Source: UBA11222 sp049323435 (GTDB taxonomy: Bacteria; Pseudomonadota; Alphaproteobacteria; UBA11222). From it: a stretch of DNA of 64,000 nt. This document shows positions 7,336 to 16,307 of the stretch, in pieces. The DNA lies in NCBI GenBank assembly GCA_049323435.1, contig JBMOMX010000034.1:26193-90192 (forward strand), given 5' to 3'. Below the pieces are notes generated by a model. It was not told the origin of the DNA and did not search any database. It saw only the letters and a list, made by a program, of their open reading frames with translations. The translations under genes and the position numbers were made by a program. Position 1 is the stretch's first letter. Each line of letters starts with the position of its first letter.

Positions 7336-8880
7336 GTGCGCCGTCGTGACGTCCTGGCCGCAATGGCCCTTTCCCCCTTTTTTGGCGTTCTACCCGGTAA
7401 CGGGCAGGAAGCCGCGATTGCTGTTTCCAATGCCAAATATGGGGATCCGGTTCCCTTTGAGCCCGGCATGGTGCGCAAGCTCGCACAAAAGCTGGCCTCG
7501 AAGAAATATTCCCCGCCAACCCTGACCTTGCCCAAGGAACTGGAAAATCTCACCTATGACCAGTATCGCGACATAAGGTTCCGCCCGGATCAGGCGATAT
7601 GGGCCACGGAAGGGCTGCCCTTTCAGATGCATGTTTTCCATAGCGGCTTTTTCTTCACGCAGCCGGTAATGATCCATGTGGTGGATCAGGATGAATCCCG
7701 CAAACTGCTATATTCAAGCGATTACTTCTCGTTTGGGCCCAGCGTACAGCCGCCGCCGCCGGATTATGACCTGGGTTTTGCCGGTTTCCGGCTGCATACG
7801 CCGATTAACCGGCCGGATTATTTCGATGAAATGGCTGTGTTTCAGGGTGCGAGCTATTTTCGCGCCGTCGCCAAGGGACAGCATTACGGCCTGTCGGCGC
7901 GTGGACTGGCCCTTGATACGGCCGAGCCGAGCGGCGAGGAGTTCCCGCTGTTTCGCGCCTTCTGGATAGAAAAACCCCGGCCCGGCTCTACCTCCATCGT
8001 GGTGCATGCCCTTCTCGACAGCAAAAGCACAGCGGGCGCCTATCGCTTTACCATGCGCCCGGGCGTCAGTACCGAAATGGATGTGGAAGTCACGCTCTAT
8101 CCCCGCACAAATCTCATGCGCGCCGGGTTTGCGCCGCTGACCAGCATGTTTTTGTTCGATGCGTCCGACCGCCTCGGCATTGATGATTTCCGGCCTGCCG
8201 TGCATGATTCCACGGGCCTGTCGATCCGTAACGGTCAGGGCGAATGGCTGTGGCGGCCCCTGGCCAACCCGAATATTCTTCAGGTCAGCGCCTTTATGGA
8301 CCATAGTCCGCGCGGTTTTGGCCTGTTACAGCGCGAACGCCGGTTTGAAAATTTTGAAGATCTGGAAGCGCGCTACGAACGCCGGCCCAGCCTGTGGATC
8401 GAGCCGATCGGCGATTGGGGGCCAGGCGCGGTGCATTTGGTCGAAATCCCTTCAAAGTCTGAAATTAATGACAATATTGTCGTTTACTGGCGCCCGGCCG
8501 ATCCCATTCCCGGCGGTTCGGAATATGTTCTGAATTACCGTATGCAATGGACCAGCGCGCCGAATCCGCCGCCCGATGTGGCCCTGGTATTGGCGACGCG
8601 CGTTGGCAGAGGCTGGGACGCGCCAACCCGGCTGTTTGTTATTGATTTTGCAGGCATTAAGCCGGATACCCTGCCGCCTGAAACGCTGCCTGAAGCCGTT
8701 CTTGAGTCGTCAGTGGGGAAAATCCTTAACCCGGTGGTCCAGGCAAATCCCGAGACCGGTGGCTGGCGGCTCAGCTTTGAGCTTGAAACCGCTGAGGCGC
8801 AGAGCGTGGAATTACGCGGCCACCTTGCCCACAAAAAACAACGGCTTTCGGAGGTCTGGGTTTACCGATGGACGATATAG
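7336..8880 (+). CDS. opgG: Periplasmic glucan biosynthesis protein OpgG/OpgD
   Basis: A 514-aa MdoG-family protein needed to make osmoregulated periplasmic glucans. The N-terminus MRRRDVLAAMALSPFFG resembles a twin-arginine signal, as in OpgD. The mature part begins with the conserved region VPFEPGMVRKLAQKLASKKY and continues with NLTYDQYRDIRF. Conserved blocks through residue 400 (ARGLALDTAEPSGEEFP, FMDHSPRGFGLLQRER, PSLWIEPIGDWGPGAVHLVEIP) are complete. The start is GTG 7336, set by the twin-arginine motif directly after it. The last 13 bases overlap opgH, as is usual for this pair. Confidence 0.92.
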   Translation: MRRRDVLAAMALSPFFGVLPGNGQEAAIAVSNAKYGDPVPFEPGMVRKLAQKLASKKYSPPTLTLPKELENLTYDQYRDIRFRPDQAIWATEGLPFQMHVFHSGFFFTQPVMIHVVDQDESRKLLYSSDYFSFGPSVQPPPPDYDLGFAGFRLHTPINRPDYFDEMAVFQGASYFRAVAKGQHYGLSARGLALDTAEPSGEEFPLFRAFWIEKPRPGSTSIVVHALLDSKSTAGAYRFTMRPGVSTEMDVEVTLYPRTNLMRAGFAPLTSMFLFDASDRLGIDDFRPAVHDSTGLSIRNGQGEWLWRPLANPNILQVSAFMDHSPRGFGLLQRERRFENFEDLEARYERRPSLWIEPIGDWGPGAVHLVEIPSKSEINDNIVVYWRPADPIPGGSEYVLNYRMQWTSAPNPPPDVALVLATRVGRGWDAPTRLFVIDFAGIKPDTLPPETLPEAVLESSVGKILNPVVQANPETGGWRLSFELETAEAQSVELRGHLAHKKQRLSEVWVYRWTI

Positions 8881-11072
8881 GGGCGTCTTCTCCCGCGCCC
8901 GTGGATCGTAACAGTGAATTTGCACCGGCGCCCGCGCTGCCGGTGGAAAACCATGCCGAAATGCCAGCCCAGCCGTTTTGGAAGTGGCATCCTGCTACGC
9001 CCCCTGCCCCTGATCCGGCGCGGCTGGCGGCATTATTCCGGCGCGGGCTGTTATTTGCTGGAACCCTGCTGCTTTCCGCATTGGCCTTTTATGGCATGTA
9101 TGAGGTTATGGCGGTCAATAATCTGACCAGTGTTCAGATCCTGATTCTGATCCTGTTCGTGCCCAATTTCACCTGGATCAGCTTCTGGTTTGTCAGCGCG
9201 GTGATGGGATATGTGTTTGTGCTGCGCGCGCGGCCTCTGCTGCGGGTGCCGAAACTGGCGCCGGGCGCGTCAATGGTTCTGACCAAACGCACGGCGCTGC
9301 TGGTGCCGACCTATAATGAACCGCCGCACCGCATCTATGCCAATGTACAGGCCATGTACGAAGACCTGCGGCAGATGGGCGCGCTGCGCTGGTTTGATTT
9401 CTTTATCCTGAGCGACACCACGGACGCCGCGATATGGCTGGAGGAAGAGGCCGGCTTTCACGAATTGCGCGCCCGCACAGGCGGTGACGCCAATCTGTTT
9501 TACCGCCGCAGGCCCAAAAACATCGCCCGCAAATCCGGAAATGTCGAAGATTTCTGCTGCCGCTGGGGGCTGAATTACGACCATATGATCGTTCTGGATG
9601 CCGACAGTCTGATGACGGGCGAAGCCATGGTGCGCCTCGCGGCAACCATGGAAGTGCATCCCGAGGCCGGTATCATCCAGACCGCGCCGCAGATTATCAA
9701 TGGCGGCACCTTGTTTGCGCGCCTGCAACAGTTTGCCGGGCGGGCCTATGGCTCGGTTATAGCGGCGGGGCTTGCCTATTGGCATATGGGCGACGGGAAT
9801 TACTGGGGTCATAATGCGATCATCCGTACACGGGCTTTTCTGGAAAGCGCCGGCTTGCCGGTATTGCCCGGCCGCGCGCCCTTTGGGGGGCATATTCTGA
9901 GCCATGACTTTGTCGAGGCGGCGCTGATGCGCCGTAGCGGCTGGAAAGTCTATATGGCCGCCGAGATTGATGGCAGTTTTGAAGAAAGCCCGCCGGGCCT
10001 GATTGACTATGCCGCGCGCGACCGGCGCTGGTGCCAGGGTAATATGCAGCACATCGCGGTTCTGCCGGTGCGCGGCCTGCACTGGTTGAGCCGCCTGCAT
10101 CTGGGGCTGGGCATATTCGGCTATCTGGCATCGCCGGTGTGGCTTAGCTTTCTGCTTGCCGGCATGTTGCTGACATTACAGGCGCATTATATCCGGCCGG
10201 AATATTTTACCGACGAATTTCAACTGTTTCCGACATGGCCGGTGATCAATCCGCAACTGGCGGCCTGGCTATATGCGGGCACGATGGCGGTTCTGCTGGG
10301 GCCCAAAATATTCGGTGTTCTGCTGCTGATGCGCAATCGCGCCCTGGCGGCGGATTTTGGCGGGCGTCTGCGCATTCTTGGTAGCCTGACTTTAGAAACC
10401 CTGCTGTCTTCACTGACCGCGCCGGTCATGATGCTTATTCAAACCTCCGCCGTGTTCGGATCGCTGGCGGGGCGCGATGTTGGCTGGCGCACACAGCGGC
10501 GCGGGGATGACCGGGTGCCCTTCCGCGAGATAGCGCAGCGCCATCGGGGCCATACAATTCTGGGCGTTGCCCTTGGCATATCGGCCTTTGCCGTTTCTCC
10601 GCTGCTGCTGGCCTGGATGTCTCCGGTGGTGCTTGGGCTGGTATTGGCGATTCCGCTGTCTGCGCTGGGGGCCAGCAGGCGCTGCGGCCAGGCGCTGGCG
10701 CGGGCGGGACTGCTGCTGACGCCGGAAGAATCCAGGCCGCATCCCATTATCGTCCGTTCCCGGATCATTCAGGATGAATTGGCCCTGAAAGGCATGCCGG
10801 TAATGGATCCTCTGCTGCGCATTGCCGGTGATCCGCTGTTGCAGCGTCAGCATCTTTCCATGCTCGCCAGGCCGCGCCCCGGCGTCAAAGGCGAAGTGGA
10901 TGTCGATCTGGTGGTCGCTATGGCGAAGCTGAATCAGGCGGATAATATCGAAGACGCCGTGCGGTTTCTTTCCGCACGTGAAAAGAACGCCGTCCTTGGC
11001 AGTGCAGACGGGGTTGCCCGGCTTGTCAGCCTTGCACAGCCCCGCCCCGATCCCGCCGTCGCGGCCCAGTAA
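8868..11072 (+). CDS. opgH: Glucan glucosyltransferase OpgH
   Basis: A 734-aa integral inner-membrane glycosyltransferase family 2 enzyme that polymerises UDP-glucose into the glucan backbone. Predicted membrane segments are near residues 50-75 and 85-110, with a second group of several helices after residue 400. The cytosolic catalytic domain shows VPTYNEPPHRIYANV, ILSDTTD, DADSLMTGE and the terminal RDRRWCQGN box. It overlaps opgG by 13 bases and must be translated with it. The C-terminal soluble tail after about residue 620 is of normal length. No dedicated glucan-modifying genes (opgB, opgC) lie in the window. Confidence 0.94.
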   Translation: MDDIGASSPAPVDRNSEFAPAPALPVENHAEMPAQPFWKWHPATPPAPDPARLAALFRRGLLFAGTLLLSALAFYGMYEVMAVNNLTSVQILILILFVPNFTWISFWFVSAVMGYVFVLRARPLLRVPKLAPGASMVLTKRTALLVPTYNEPPHRIYANVQAMYEDLRQMGALRWFDFFILSDTTDAAIWLEEEAGFHELRARTGGDANLFYRRRPKNIARKSGNVEDFCCRWGLNYDHMIVLDADSLMTGEAMVRLAATMEVHPEAGIIQTAPQIINGGTLFARLQQFAGRAYGSVIAAGLAYWHMGDGNYWGHNAIIRTRAFLESAGLPVLPGRAPFGGHILSHDFVEAALMRRSGWKVYMAAEIDGSFEESPPGLIDYAARDRRWCQGNMQHIAVLPVRGLHWLSRLHLGLGIFGYLASPVWLSFLLAGMLLTLQAHYIRPEYFTDEFQLFPTWPVINPQLAAWLYAGTMAVLLGPKIFGVLLLMRNRALAADFGGRLRILGSLTLETLLSSLTAPVMMLIQTSAVFGSLAGRDVGWRTQRRGDDRVPFREIAQRHRGHTILGVALGISAFAVSPLLLAWMSPVVLGLVLAIPLSALGASRRCGQALARAGLLLTPEESRPHPIIVRSRIIQDELALKGMPVMDPLLRIAGDPLLQRQHLSMLARPRPGVKGEVDVDLVVAMAKLNQADNIEDAVRFLSAREKNAVLGSADGVARLVSLAQPRPDPAVAAQ

Positions 11073-11090
11073 GTCTGGCCCGCAGCGCGC

Positions 11091-12818
11091 TTATTCCGCT
11101 GCCTTTTTAAGGGCTTCGTTATAGCGCTCGCCAACGCTGGTGCGCCAGATATCGCCCGGACGCGCATTGGTGCATTCGCCATATTCAAAAGTCGGCACGC
11201 CATTGACCAGAATCGCGCGATAGCCGGTGGCCTTCTGAATCAGGCGCCGGCCGCCGCCGATAATGGTCTCATATACCGGCCTTTCCGGGGTCACCGCGAG
11301 CTTGTCGAGATCATAGATCATGATGTCGGCAGGCATCCCCGGCAGCAGCATGCCGCGCCCCATCATGCCGATGCTGGCCGCCGCCATATGCGACAGGCGC
11401 CAATGCGCCTCTTCCAGCGAGATGGCTTTTTTGTCGCGCACCCATTTAGCCAGCAGGATGGTGGGATATTTGCCAAGGCTCAGAAATTGCGTATGCGCCC
11501 CGCCGTCCGACAGGCCGGGGATCACATGCGGATGCAGCAGCATTTCCTGATTGGCGTCGTCATCCATATTGGCGAAATCTTCGATGATGAAATTGGTCTC
11601 CAGCCGTTCGGCCACATTGATGTCGCAGAACACATCCAGCGGATCCTGCCCGCGTTCGGCGGCAATCTGCGAAACATATTTGCCAACCAGGCTGGGATCT
11701 TTTGATTCCATCACCATCAGCCGCGCCCAGTTGCCAGACCATAGCCGTTCAACATGATGATCCAGATCATGCTGCAAAGTTTTGCGCACTTCCGGATTGG
11801 CCAGATTGGCGATGCGCTGTTCCAGCGGGCAGGCCAGCGCCTTGTTCCAGGCCGGCATTTCATCGAACAGATTATATTCGATCAGATTGAACAGTGATTC
11901 CAGCTCATGGGTCAGCCCCAGCCCGTTCACCATCACCCGCGTGTTCATGTCCTCCAGCAGCGCCAGCGCCTCCTTATAGGCGCCCGGGCGGTGGCCTTCC
12001 TGAATGATGGCGTTGTAATAGATCGGGCGGCCGGAAAGATTGGCCCAGCGCTCCAGCATCTCGGCCTCATTCGGGCCGATCTTGAGCTGTTTGGGCGTCA
12101 CCTCGATAGAGCCGACATTGAATTCGCGCGCCACCGCAATCAGCGCCTCGGTCTCTTCCATCGGGGCAATCAGGCTCGGCAGCATTGATCCGTCAAAATC
12201 CCGGTCGATCAGATTTAGATCGGTCGAGAGGCCCATGGCGCCGGCGCGGTATCCATCGCGCACCAGTTCCTTCATCGCCTCCAGCTCTGCGGGGGTTACA
12301 TGCTCGCGTGAGCTATCTTCCGTACCCAGAACATAACCGCGCACCGGCGATTGCGGAATATAGCTGGCGACATTAACGCCCAGCCCGGCCTTTTTCATGG
12401 AATTGAGATATTCGGCCTGCGTCACCCAGTCCCAGCGCATGCCCAGTTTCATGGCGGAATAGGGAATGGCCTCAACCCGCGTCATGCGGTTCATCGCCCG
12501 TTCGCGGTCATGCGGGTGGCAGGGCGCAAAGCCAAAGCCGCAGGCCGAGATGACAATCGAGGTAATGCCGTGCCAGCAGGACTGGCTGGCATAGGGGTCC
12601 CATTGCAGTTGCGCGTCATAATGCGTGTGCACGTCGATGGCGCCGGGCGCGACAATCAGATTGGTGGCGTCGATTTCCTGCTTGCCCTTGCCGGTTACGC
12701 GGCCGATTTCGGCAATCTTGCCGTCTTTGATCGCAATGTCCGCCTTGAAGCGCGGCATGCGGGTGCCGTCCACCACCGTGCCGTTGCGGATTACCATGTC
12801 AAAGCGTGTGTCAGCCAT
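11091..12818 (-). CDS. Amidohydrolase family protein, N-acyl-D-amino-acid deacylase-like
   Basis: A 575-aa amidohydrolase_3 protein. The N-terminal small beta domain (FDMVIRNGTVVDGTRMPRFKADIAIKDG) leads to the metal motif DVHTHYDAQLQWDP. The C-terminal sandwich shows GMLLPGMPADIMIYD and the closing strand RAILVNGVPTFEYGE. Its architecture matches D-aminoacylases and related dihydropyrimidinase-like enzymes, so an acylated amino compound is a likely substrate, unproven. ATG 12818 has GGAGG nine bases upstream; the frame continues 60 codons further without family support. It converges on opgH, and its stop is 18 bases away. Confidence 0.84.
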   Translation of the reverse strand: MADTRFDMVIRNGTVVDGTRMPRFKADIAIKDGKIAEIGRVTGKGKQEIDATNLIVAPGAIDVHTHYDAQLQWDPYASQSCWHGITSIVISACGFGFAPCHPHDRERAMNRMTRVEAIPYSAMKLGMRWDWVTQAEYLNSMKKAGLGVNVASYIPQSPVRGYVLGTEDSSREHVTPAELEAMKELVRDGYRAGAMGLSTDLNLIDRDFDGSMLPSLIAPMEETEALIAVAREFNVGSIEVTPKQLKIGPNEAEMLERWANLSGRPIYYNAIIQEGHRPGAYKEALALLEDMNTRVMVNGLGLTHELESLFNLIEYNLFDEMPAWNKALACPLEQRIANLANPEVRKTLQHDLDHHVERLWSGNWARLMVMESKDPSLVGKYVSQIAAERGQDPLDVFCDINVAERLETNFIIEDFANMDDDANQEMLLHPHVIPGLSDGGAHTQFLSLGKYPTILLAKWVRDKKAISLEEAHWRLSHMAAASIGMMGRGMLLPGMPADIMIYDLDKLAVTPERPVYETIIGGGRRLIQKATGYRAILVNGVPTFEYGECTNARPGDIWRTSVGERYNEALKKAAE

Positions 12819-13045
12819 AGCGTCGTTCCTCCAAAAGTTTATTTTTTTAAAAAGCCATTCTGGACGGCGCAGGCCGGAAGTGTACTTACAACACTGTATA
12901 CCGGACCAGGCGGCTCCCGTAATGAGACGACGCTCAATAAGTCTTGTCAAGCGGGAAACGGGGCTGCGCACATCGCCAACCTGGAATAGTATCTGCAACG
13001 CAAACCGCTCAGCCAGTCCGAATCACAAACAATAGAAAAGCCCAT
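12819..13045. other. Intergenic region upstream of the deacylase gene
   Basis: This 227-base stretch, ending where a methyltransferase stub begins, holds the minus-strand ribosome site and presumably the promoter of the deacylase gene. An AT-rich stretch with partly palindromic TGTACTTACAACACTGTATAC halves lies near 12878-12900 and could be an operator. No RNA gene or intact coding sequence was seen. Confidence 0.35.
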
Positions 13046-13108
13046 ATGCGCCTGTCATGGAATGAAATCAGAACCCGCGCTGCCGCCTTTACCGAGGATT
13101 GGGGTTAG
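13046..13108 (+). pseudogene. 20-codon N-terminal stub of a DNA methyltransferase (MmeI-like type)
   Basis: ATG at 13046 reads MRLSWNEIRTRAAAFTEDWG and then stops at TAG 13106-13108. The opening SWNEIR-RA-F--W pattern is what I know from the N-terminus of large class I SAM-dependent DNA methyltransferases and MmeI-like restriction-modification proteins, which normally continue for many hundred residues with an NPPY motif. None of that follows here, so this appears to be the remnant left when another segment replaced the gene. The match is short (20 residues), so it could be chance, but it is followed directly by a gene of foreign composition. Confidence 0.5.
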
Positions 13109-13117
13109 GGGAGCCAA

Positions 13118-14863
13118 ATGTCTAAATTCGGTAGACGCTATCTTGACGTTCAGGAATTTCAAAATGAGGTTGGCCGTTTAAAAATCGTTAGAGGACATGT
13201 TAGCGATAGCTACCTTGAGCAGCTTGAACAGACCCGGCTGGTCATACCAAGATTGCGCACACGCTATCCTGACACAGTTACCCGAAGCTTATGGTTGGAT
13301 TCACATCCAGATGTCGGTGCAATGACTGTCACCGTTGAGCCAGAAGGGCCAAGGCTTGATGCTGCATATGATCTCGAAAATGCAATTCACCGGCGAAACA
13401 ATCCAAGGGCATTTGGCCGATTGCCTCATCCGCTTGATGACTTAGAGCCACGCTTTGCCGAATTCGTTTATCGTCCCGCTGATAGGCCTTTTGTGCCGTG
13501 GTCGGATTTCAGAGTCGATGTAAGCAATGATAGGGACAAGACTCTATACGACAATCGTTACGTCAAGACGCTTTACAGCTCCTGGCAGGTGTTACAAGCC
13601 GCCGAGATGGCGGAAATGGGAATTCATATTCTCGTTAATCTCGCAGATGAAGGGAAACTCGAAGCTGCGTTCCTTGCGGGTCGGGATGGACATGAAATGC
13701 CTACCGGTCCCACCCGTGTTTCCTTCACTCCTGTTCACCTTCTGCAAGATTTTGCAACTCATACAGCAGCCCTTGATGCCGTGGTTTGGTTTGTGGAGGA
13801 AAGCAATCTGGCGTTGGTCGAGCTGGGGCCCAAACGTTCAGGGCGATATATATTGACTGCTGATGAAACCAAAACATATCGCGAGGAACAACAGGCCGCT
13901 GCACAGAATGCCTGTAATCGTTTTGGAGTAAACGGACAGCAACTCATCGAATTGGCTAGGTTTCTCTTTGACCGCTGGCGTGAATGGGACGGAGACGGGC
14001 GTCCTCTCATCGCCGATGAATACAAGCGCTATCTCGGCAAGGCCGTATTGCTGGCGCAGTTGGGAACCGGAATAAATTTCGAGACGGCTCGAGCCGGGAT
14101 TGGATTTTACAGGAGTGACAAGTTCCTACTTGATACAGCGTTTCCTGATTGGGCAGAAAACGAAAAAAATCGCGCGCGAATGACTTTGATTGGAATGATC
14201 CGTAAGCCGGACGCCAATGTGCCCGGAATTAGCGAGGAAGAGATTAAAGCATTTGTCGAGTTCATTGATAAGAAAGGTCATCATGCCTTTTTCTGGAGAC
14301 TTCGCTCCATTGAAGAGCATACTTTTCGCGGTAACGAGTTCGCGCTGTCAGGGATGAGAAGTGACATACAAGGAATGGCCGTTATCATTGAACATGTCGT
14401 ACGCGATCTGGGCGGCGAGAGGGTTAAAGATAAATGGCAACTCTACAAAATGTTTGAAGTGATATGGAAAGGCTCAAACGTTGCAAGAGTGATGTCTGAA
14501 GCGGCCAGACTCACAAAACCGGGCAAGGGGCGCCCGCCTACTGATTGGTCAACGCTCAAGACCGCGCTTGATGATATAGCCCAAAAAGGGAAAGCTGAAA
14601 AAATTGCTTCCGATCTCATCATGGCGCATCGAATACGCGGAGCGGTACATTATACGCTTGATGAAGAAAACCAGTTTGAGTTGGAAAGGCTGTTTGTCTT
14701 GCTTATGAGGGCCGCATTACTCACTTTCGCACATGTTCGGCACGCGCCGGAAATGACCGCGCCGCTGGCGGTCGCGGCGGCAAAATCCAAAACCCGCCGC
14801 CAGAAAAAGCCCGAGCCTTCGACGCTCGGTATATTACGCGAGGACCGGGCGCGGGATGGATAG
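13118..14863 (+). CDS. Protein of unknown function with HEPN-like C-terminal region
   Basis: A 581-aa protein that I do not recognise. The ribosome site is GGGGAG before ATG 13118. Codon use is visibly more AT-rich than the neighbours until about 14745, where the last 35 or so codons (MTAPLAVAAAKSKTRRQKK onward) become strongly GC-rich like the host, so the tail may be host sequence joined at an insertion boundary. There is no signal peptide or membrane segment. Residues 480-545 are predicted helical and contain AHRIRGAVHYTL, an R-x5-H pattern (Arg 505, His 511) like the active motif of HEPN ribonucleases, followed by a hydrophobic helix as in Apea-type HEPN domains. With the methyltransferase stub ten bases upstream, a mobile or defence origin is plausible but inferred. 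Confidence 0.6.
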   Translation: MSKFGRRYLDVQEFQNEVGRLKIVRGHVSDSYLEQLEQTRLVIPRLRTRYPDTVTRSLWLDSHPDVGAMTVTVEPEGPRLDAAYDLENAIHRRNNPRAFGRLPHPLDDLEPRFAEFVYRPADRPFVPWSDFRVDVSNDRDKTLYDNRYVKTLYSSWQVLQAAEMAEMGIHILVNLADEGKLEAAFLAGRDGHEMPTGPTRVSFTPVHLLQDFATHTAALDAVVWFVEESNLALVELGPKRSGRYILTADETKTYREEQQAAAQNACNRFGVNGQQLIELARFLFDRWREWDGDGRPLIADEYKRYLGKAVLLAQLGTGINFETARAGIGFYRSDKFLLDTAFPDWAENEKNRARMTLIGMIRKPDANVPGISEEEIKAFVEFIDKKGHHAFFWRLRSIEEHTFRGNEFALSGMRSDIQGMAVIIEHVVRDLGGERVKDKWQLYKMFEVIWKGSNVARVMSEAARLTKPGKGRPPTDWSTLKTALDDIAQKGKAEKIASDLIMAHRIRGAVHYTLDEENQFELERLFVLLMRAALLTFAHVRHAPEMTAPLAVAAAKSKTRRQKKPEPSTLGILREDRARDG

Positions 14864-14885
14864 GCTTGGCCCTATCCTCTTTTGC

Positions 14886-14972
14886 TGTCACCCCGGATTT
14901 ATTCCGGGTCCAGAGCCACAAAGAAAAGCCTGTGATTGGGGCCCTGGACCCCGCAGCAAGTGCGGGGTGACA
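14886..14972 (+). repeat. Dispersed palindromic repeat, copy 1 (87 nt)
   Basis: The element starts TGTCACCCCGGATTTATTCC and ends TGCGGGGTGACA, so its ends are inverted repeats. Each half also forms its own hairpin (CCCGGA-TTTAT-TCCGGG and CCCGCA-GCAAG-TGCGGG). A second copy lies reverse-complemented at 41955-42043. It sits between the convergent ends of the unknown gene and an amidohydrolase gene and may work as a bidirectional terminator. Confidence 0.85.
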
Positions 14973-15010
14973 CAGTGAGTGGGGCGACGCCCCCATACAG
15001 GGAATGCCTT

Positions 15011-16159
15011 CTATTTTATCCCGAACAGTTTCTTCGCATTGCCGCCCAGCACCGCATGTTTGCGCGTGTCGGATAGTCCGGCCACGCTGTGGCGGATCTG
15101 TGAGACGGCGGCCAGATCGCTGTCGATATGGGGATAGTCTGATCCCCACAGGATGCGGTCCTCGCCCACCAGTTCCAGCATTGAACCAATGGTGCGTTCC
15201 TCCGGTTCGGCGACGAACCACAGATTGCGGCGGAAATAATCGCTGGGCAGGTCCAGCTTCAGGGGTGCTGCCCATCTGAAGCGTTTGAATTTTTCATCCA
15301 GCCGGTCCATGGCATAGGCGGCCCAGCCGGCGCCCGCCTCGACGCTGGCGACTTTCAAACGCGGAAATTTGTCGAACAGGCCGTCCACCACCATGGCGCA
15401 GATGGCGGGCATCAGTTGCGAGGTGCCGCCCATGGCGAAGGAAAACACCTGATTGATCAGCCTTGGTTCATACCAGTCGCCGGCAAATCCGGTGACAATA
15501 CGCCGTGTACGCACAATCACATGCGGCAGCAGCGGCACGCCCGCCTCCTCAACCACCGCCCAAAGCGGATCGAAATAGGGATCGGCAAAGCCCTTGCCGT
15601 CAACCCGTTCCGGCGGCAGGAACACGCCCTTGAAGCCACGCGCCAGATTGCGCTTCAGTTCCTTGATGGCGCCCGGAATATCACGCAGATTCAGATGCGC
15701 GCCGATAATGAGGCGGTTGCGGTCCGCCGCCTGAAAATCATACACCCAGTCATTGTAGGCGCGGCAATAGGCATTGGCCAGCGGCGCATCGTCATTATCC
15801 CACAGAATACCAACCGTCGGCAGCACCAGGCCCGCGCTTAATCCCCATTCGTCATACATTTTGATGCGATCAGGGCCAAACATGCTGGCGGGCGGCGATC
15901 CGTCCAGATAAGTCAGGGTGCTGAGCTTGTCGAACAAAAGCGACGTGTCCATGCCCACGCCGCCAAGGGCGGCCATCCGGTTGGGCATGGCAATTTCGCC
16001 ATCAATCCAGAGCTGATCAATGCCGCGCGCATCCTTGACAATGCGGATGCCCCGGTGCCGAAATTCCGCTTCCAGATAATTGTCCCATAAATCCGGCGGC
16101 TCCAGCACATGGCTGTCGGCGTCAAAAAGATATTCTTCCTGTTTCTGCGCCTGCGCCAT
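15011..16159 (-). CDS. Amidohydrolase (amidohydro-2, ACMSD-like superfamily)
   Basis: A 382-aa TIM-barrel hydrolase or decarboxylase. The N-terminal metal motif is FDADSHVLEPPDLW. A histidine metal ligand lies in PLLPHVIV, and the closing LWGSDYPHIDSD carries the conserved aspartate. This arrangement is shared by 2-amino-3-carboxymuconate semialdehyde decarboxylase and many gamma-resorcylate-type decarboxylases or lactonases, which suggests aromatic-compound breakdown; substrate is unknown. The start ATG 16159 has GGGAGAGG upstream. It is monocistronic between a repeat and the divergent aminopeptidase gene. Confidence 0.83.
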   Translation of the reverse strand: MAQAQKQEEYLFDADSHVLEPPDLWDNYLEAEFRHRGIRIVKDARGIDQLWIDGEIAMPNRMAALGGVGMDTSLLFDKLSTLTYLDGSPPASMFGPDRIKMYDEWGLSAGLVLPTVGILWDNDDAPLANAYCRAYNDWVYDFQAADRNRLIIGAHLNLRDIPGAIKELKRNLARGFKGVFLPPERVDGKGFADPYFDPLWAVVEEAGVPLLPHVIVRTRRIVTGFAGDWYEPRLINQVFSFAMGGTSQLMPAICAMVVDGLFDKFPRLKVASVEAGAGWAAYAMDRLDEKFKRFRWAAPLKLDLPSDYFRRNLWFVAEPEERTIGSMLELVGEDRILWGSDYPHIDSDLAAVSQIRHSVAGLSDTRKHAVLGGNAKKLFGIK

Positions 16160-16307
16160 TGGCGGCCTCTCCCTGTTTCAGTATTTTAATCAGCCTATCA
16201 TGGGAAGCCGGGCGTGCAAACCCGGCGTAACAGGGGGCGCAGAAGGACGCGCATGTTTTGCCCGAGGCTGCTATAGTTTCACAGATTAACCCGGCAGGAG
16301 AATCGCA

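Noticed and set aside
12819..12998. 60-codon N-terminal extension of the deacylase gene
   Set aside because: A ribosome site and family start exist at 12818; the upstream part has no family features and probably contains the promoter.
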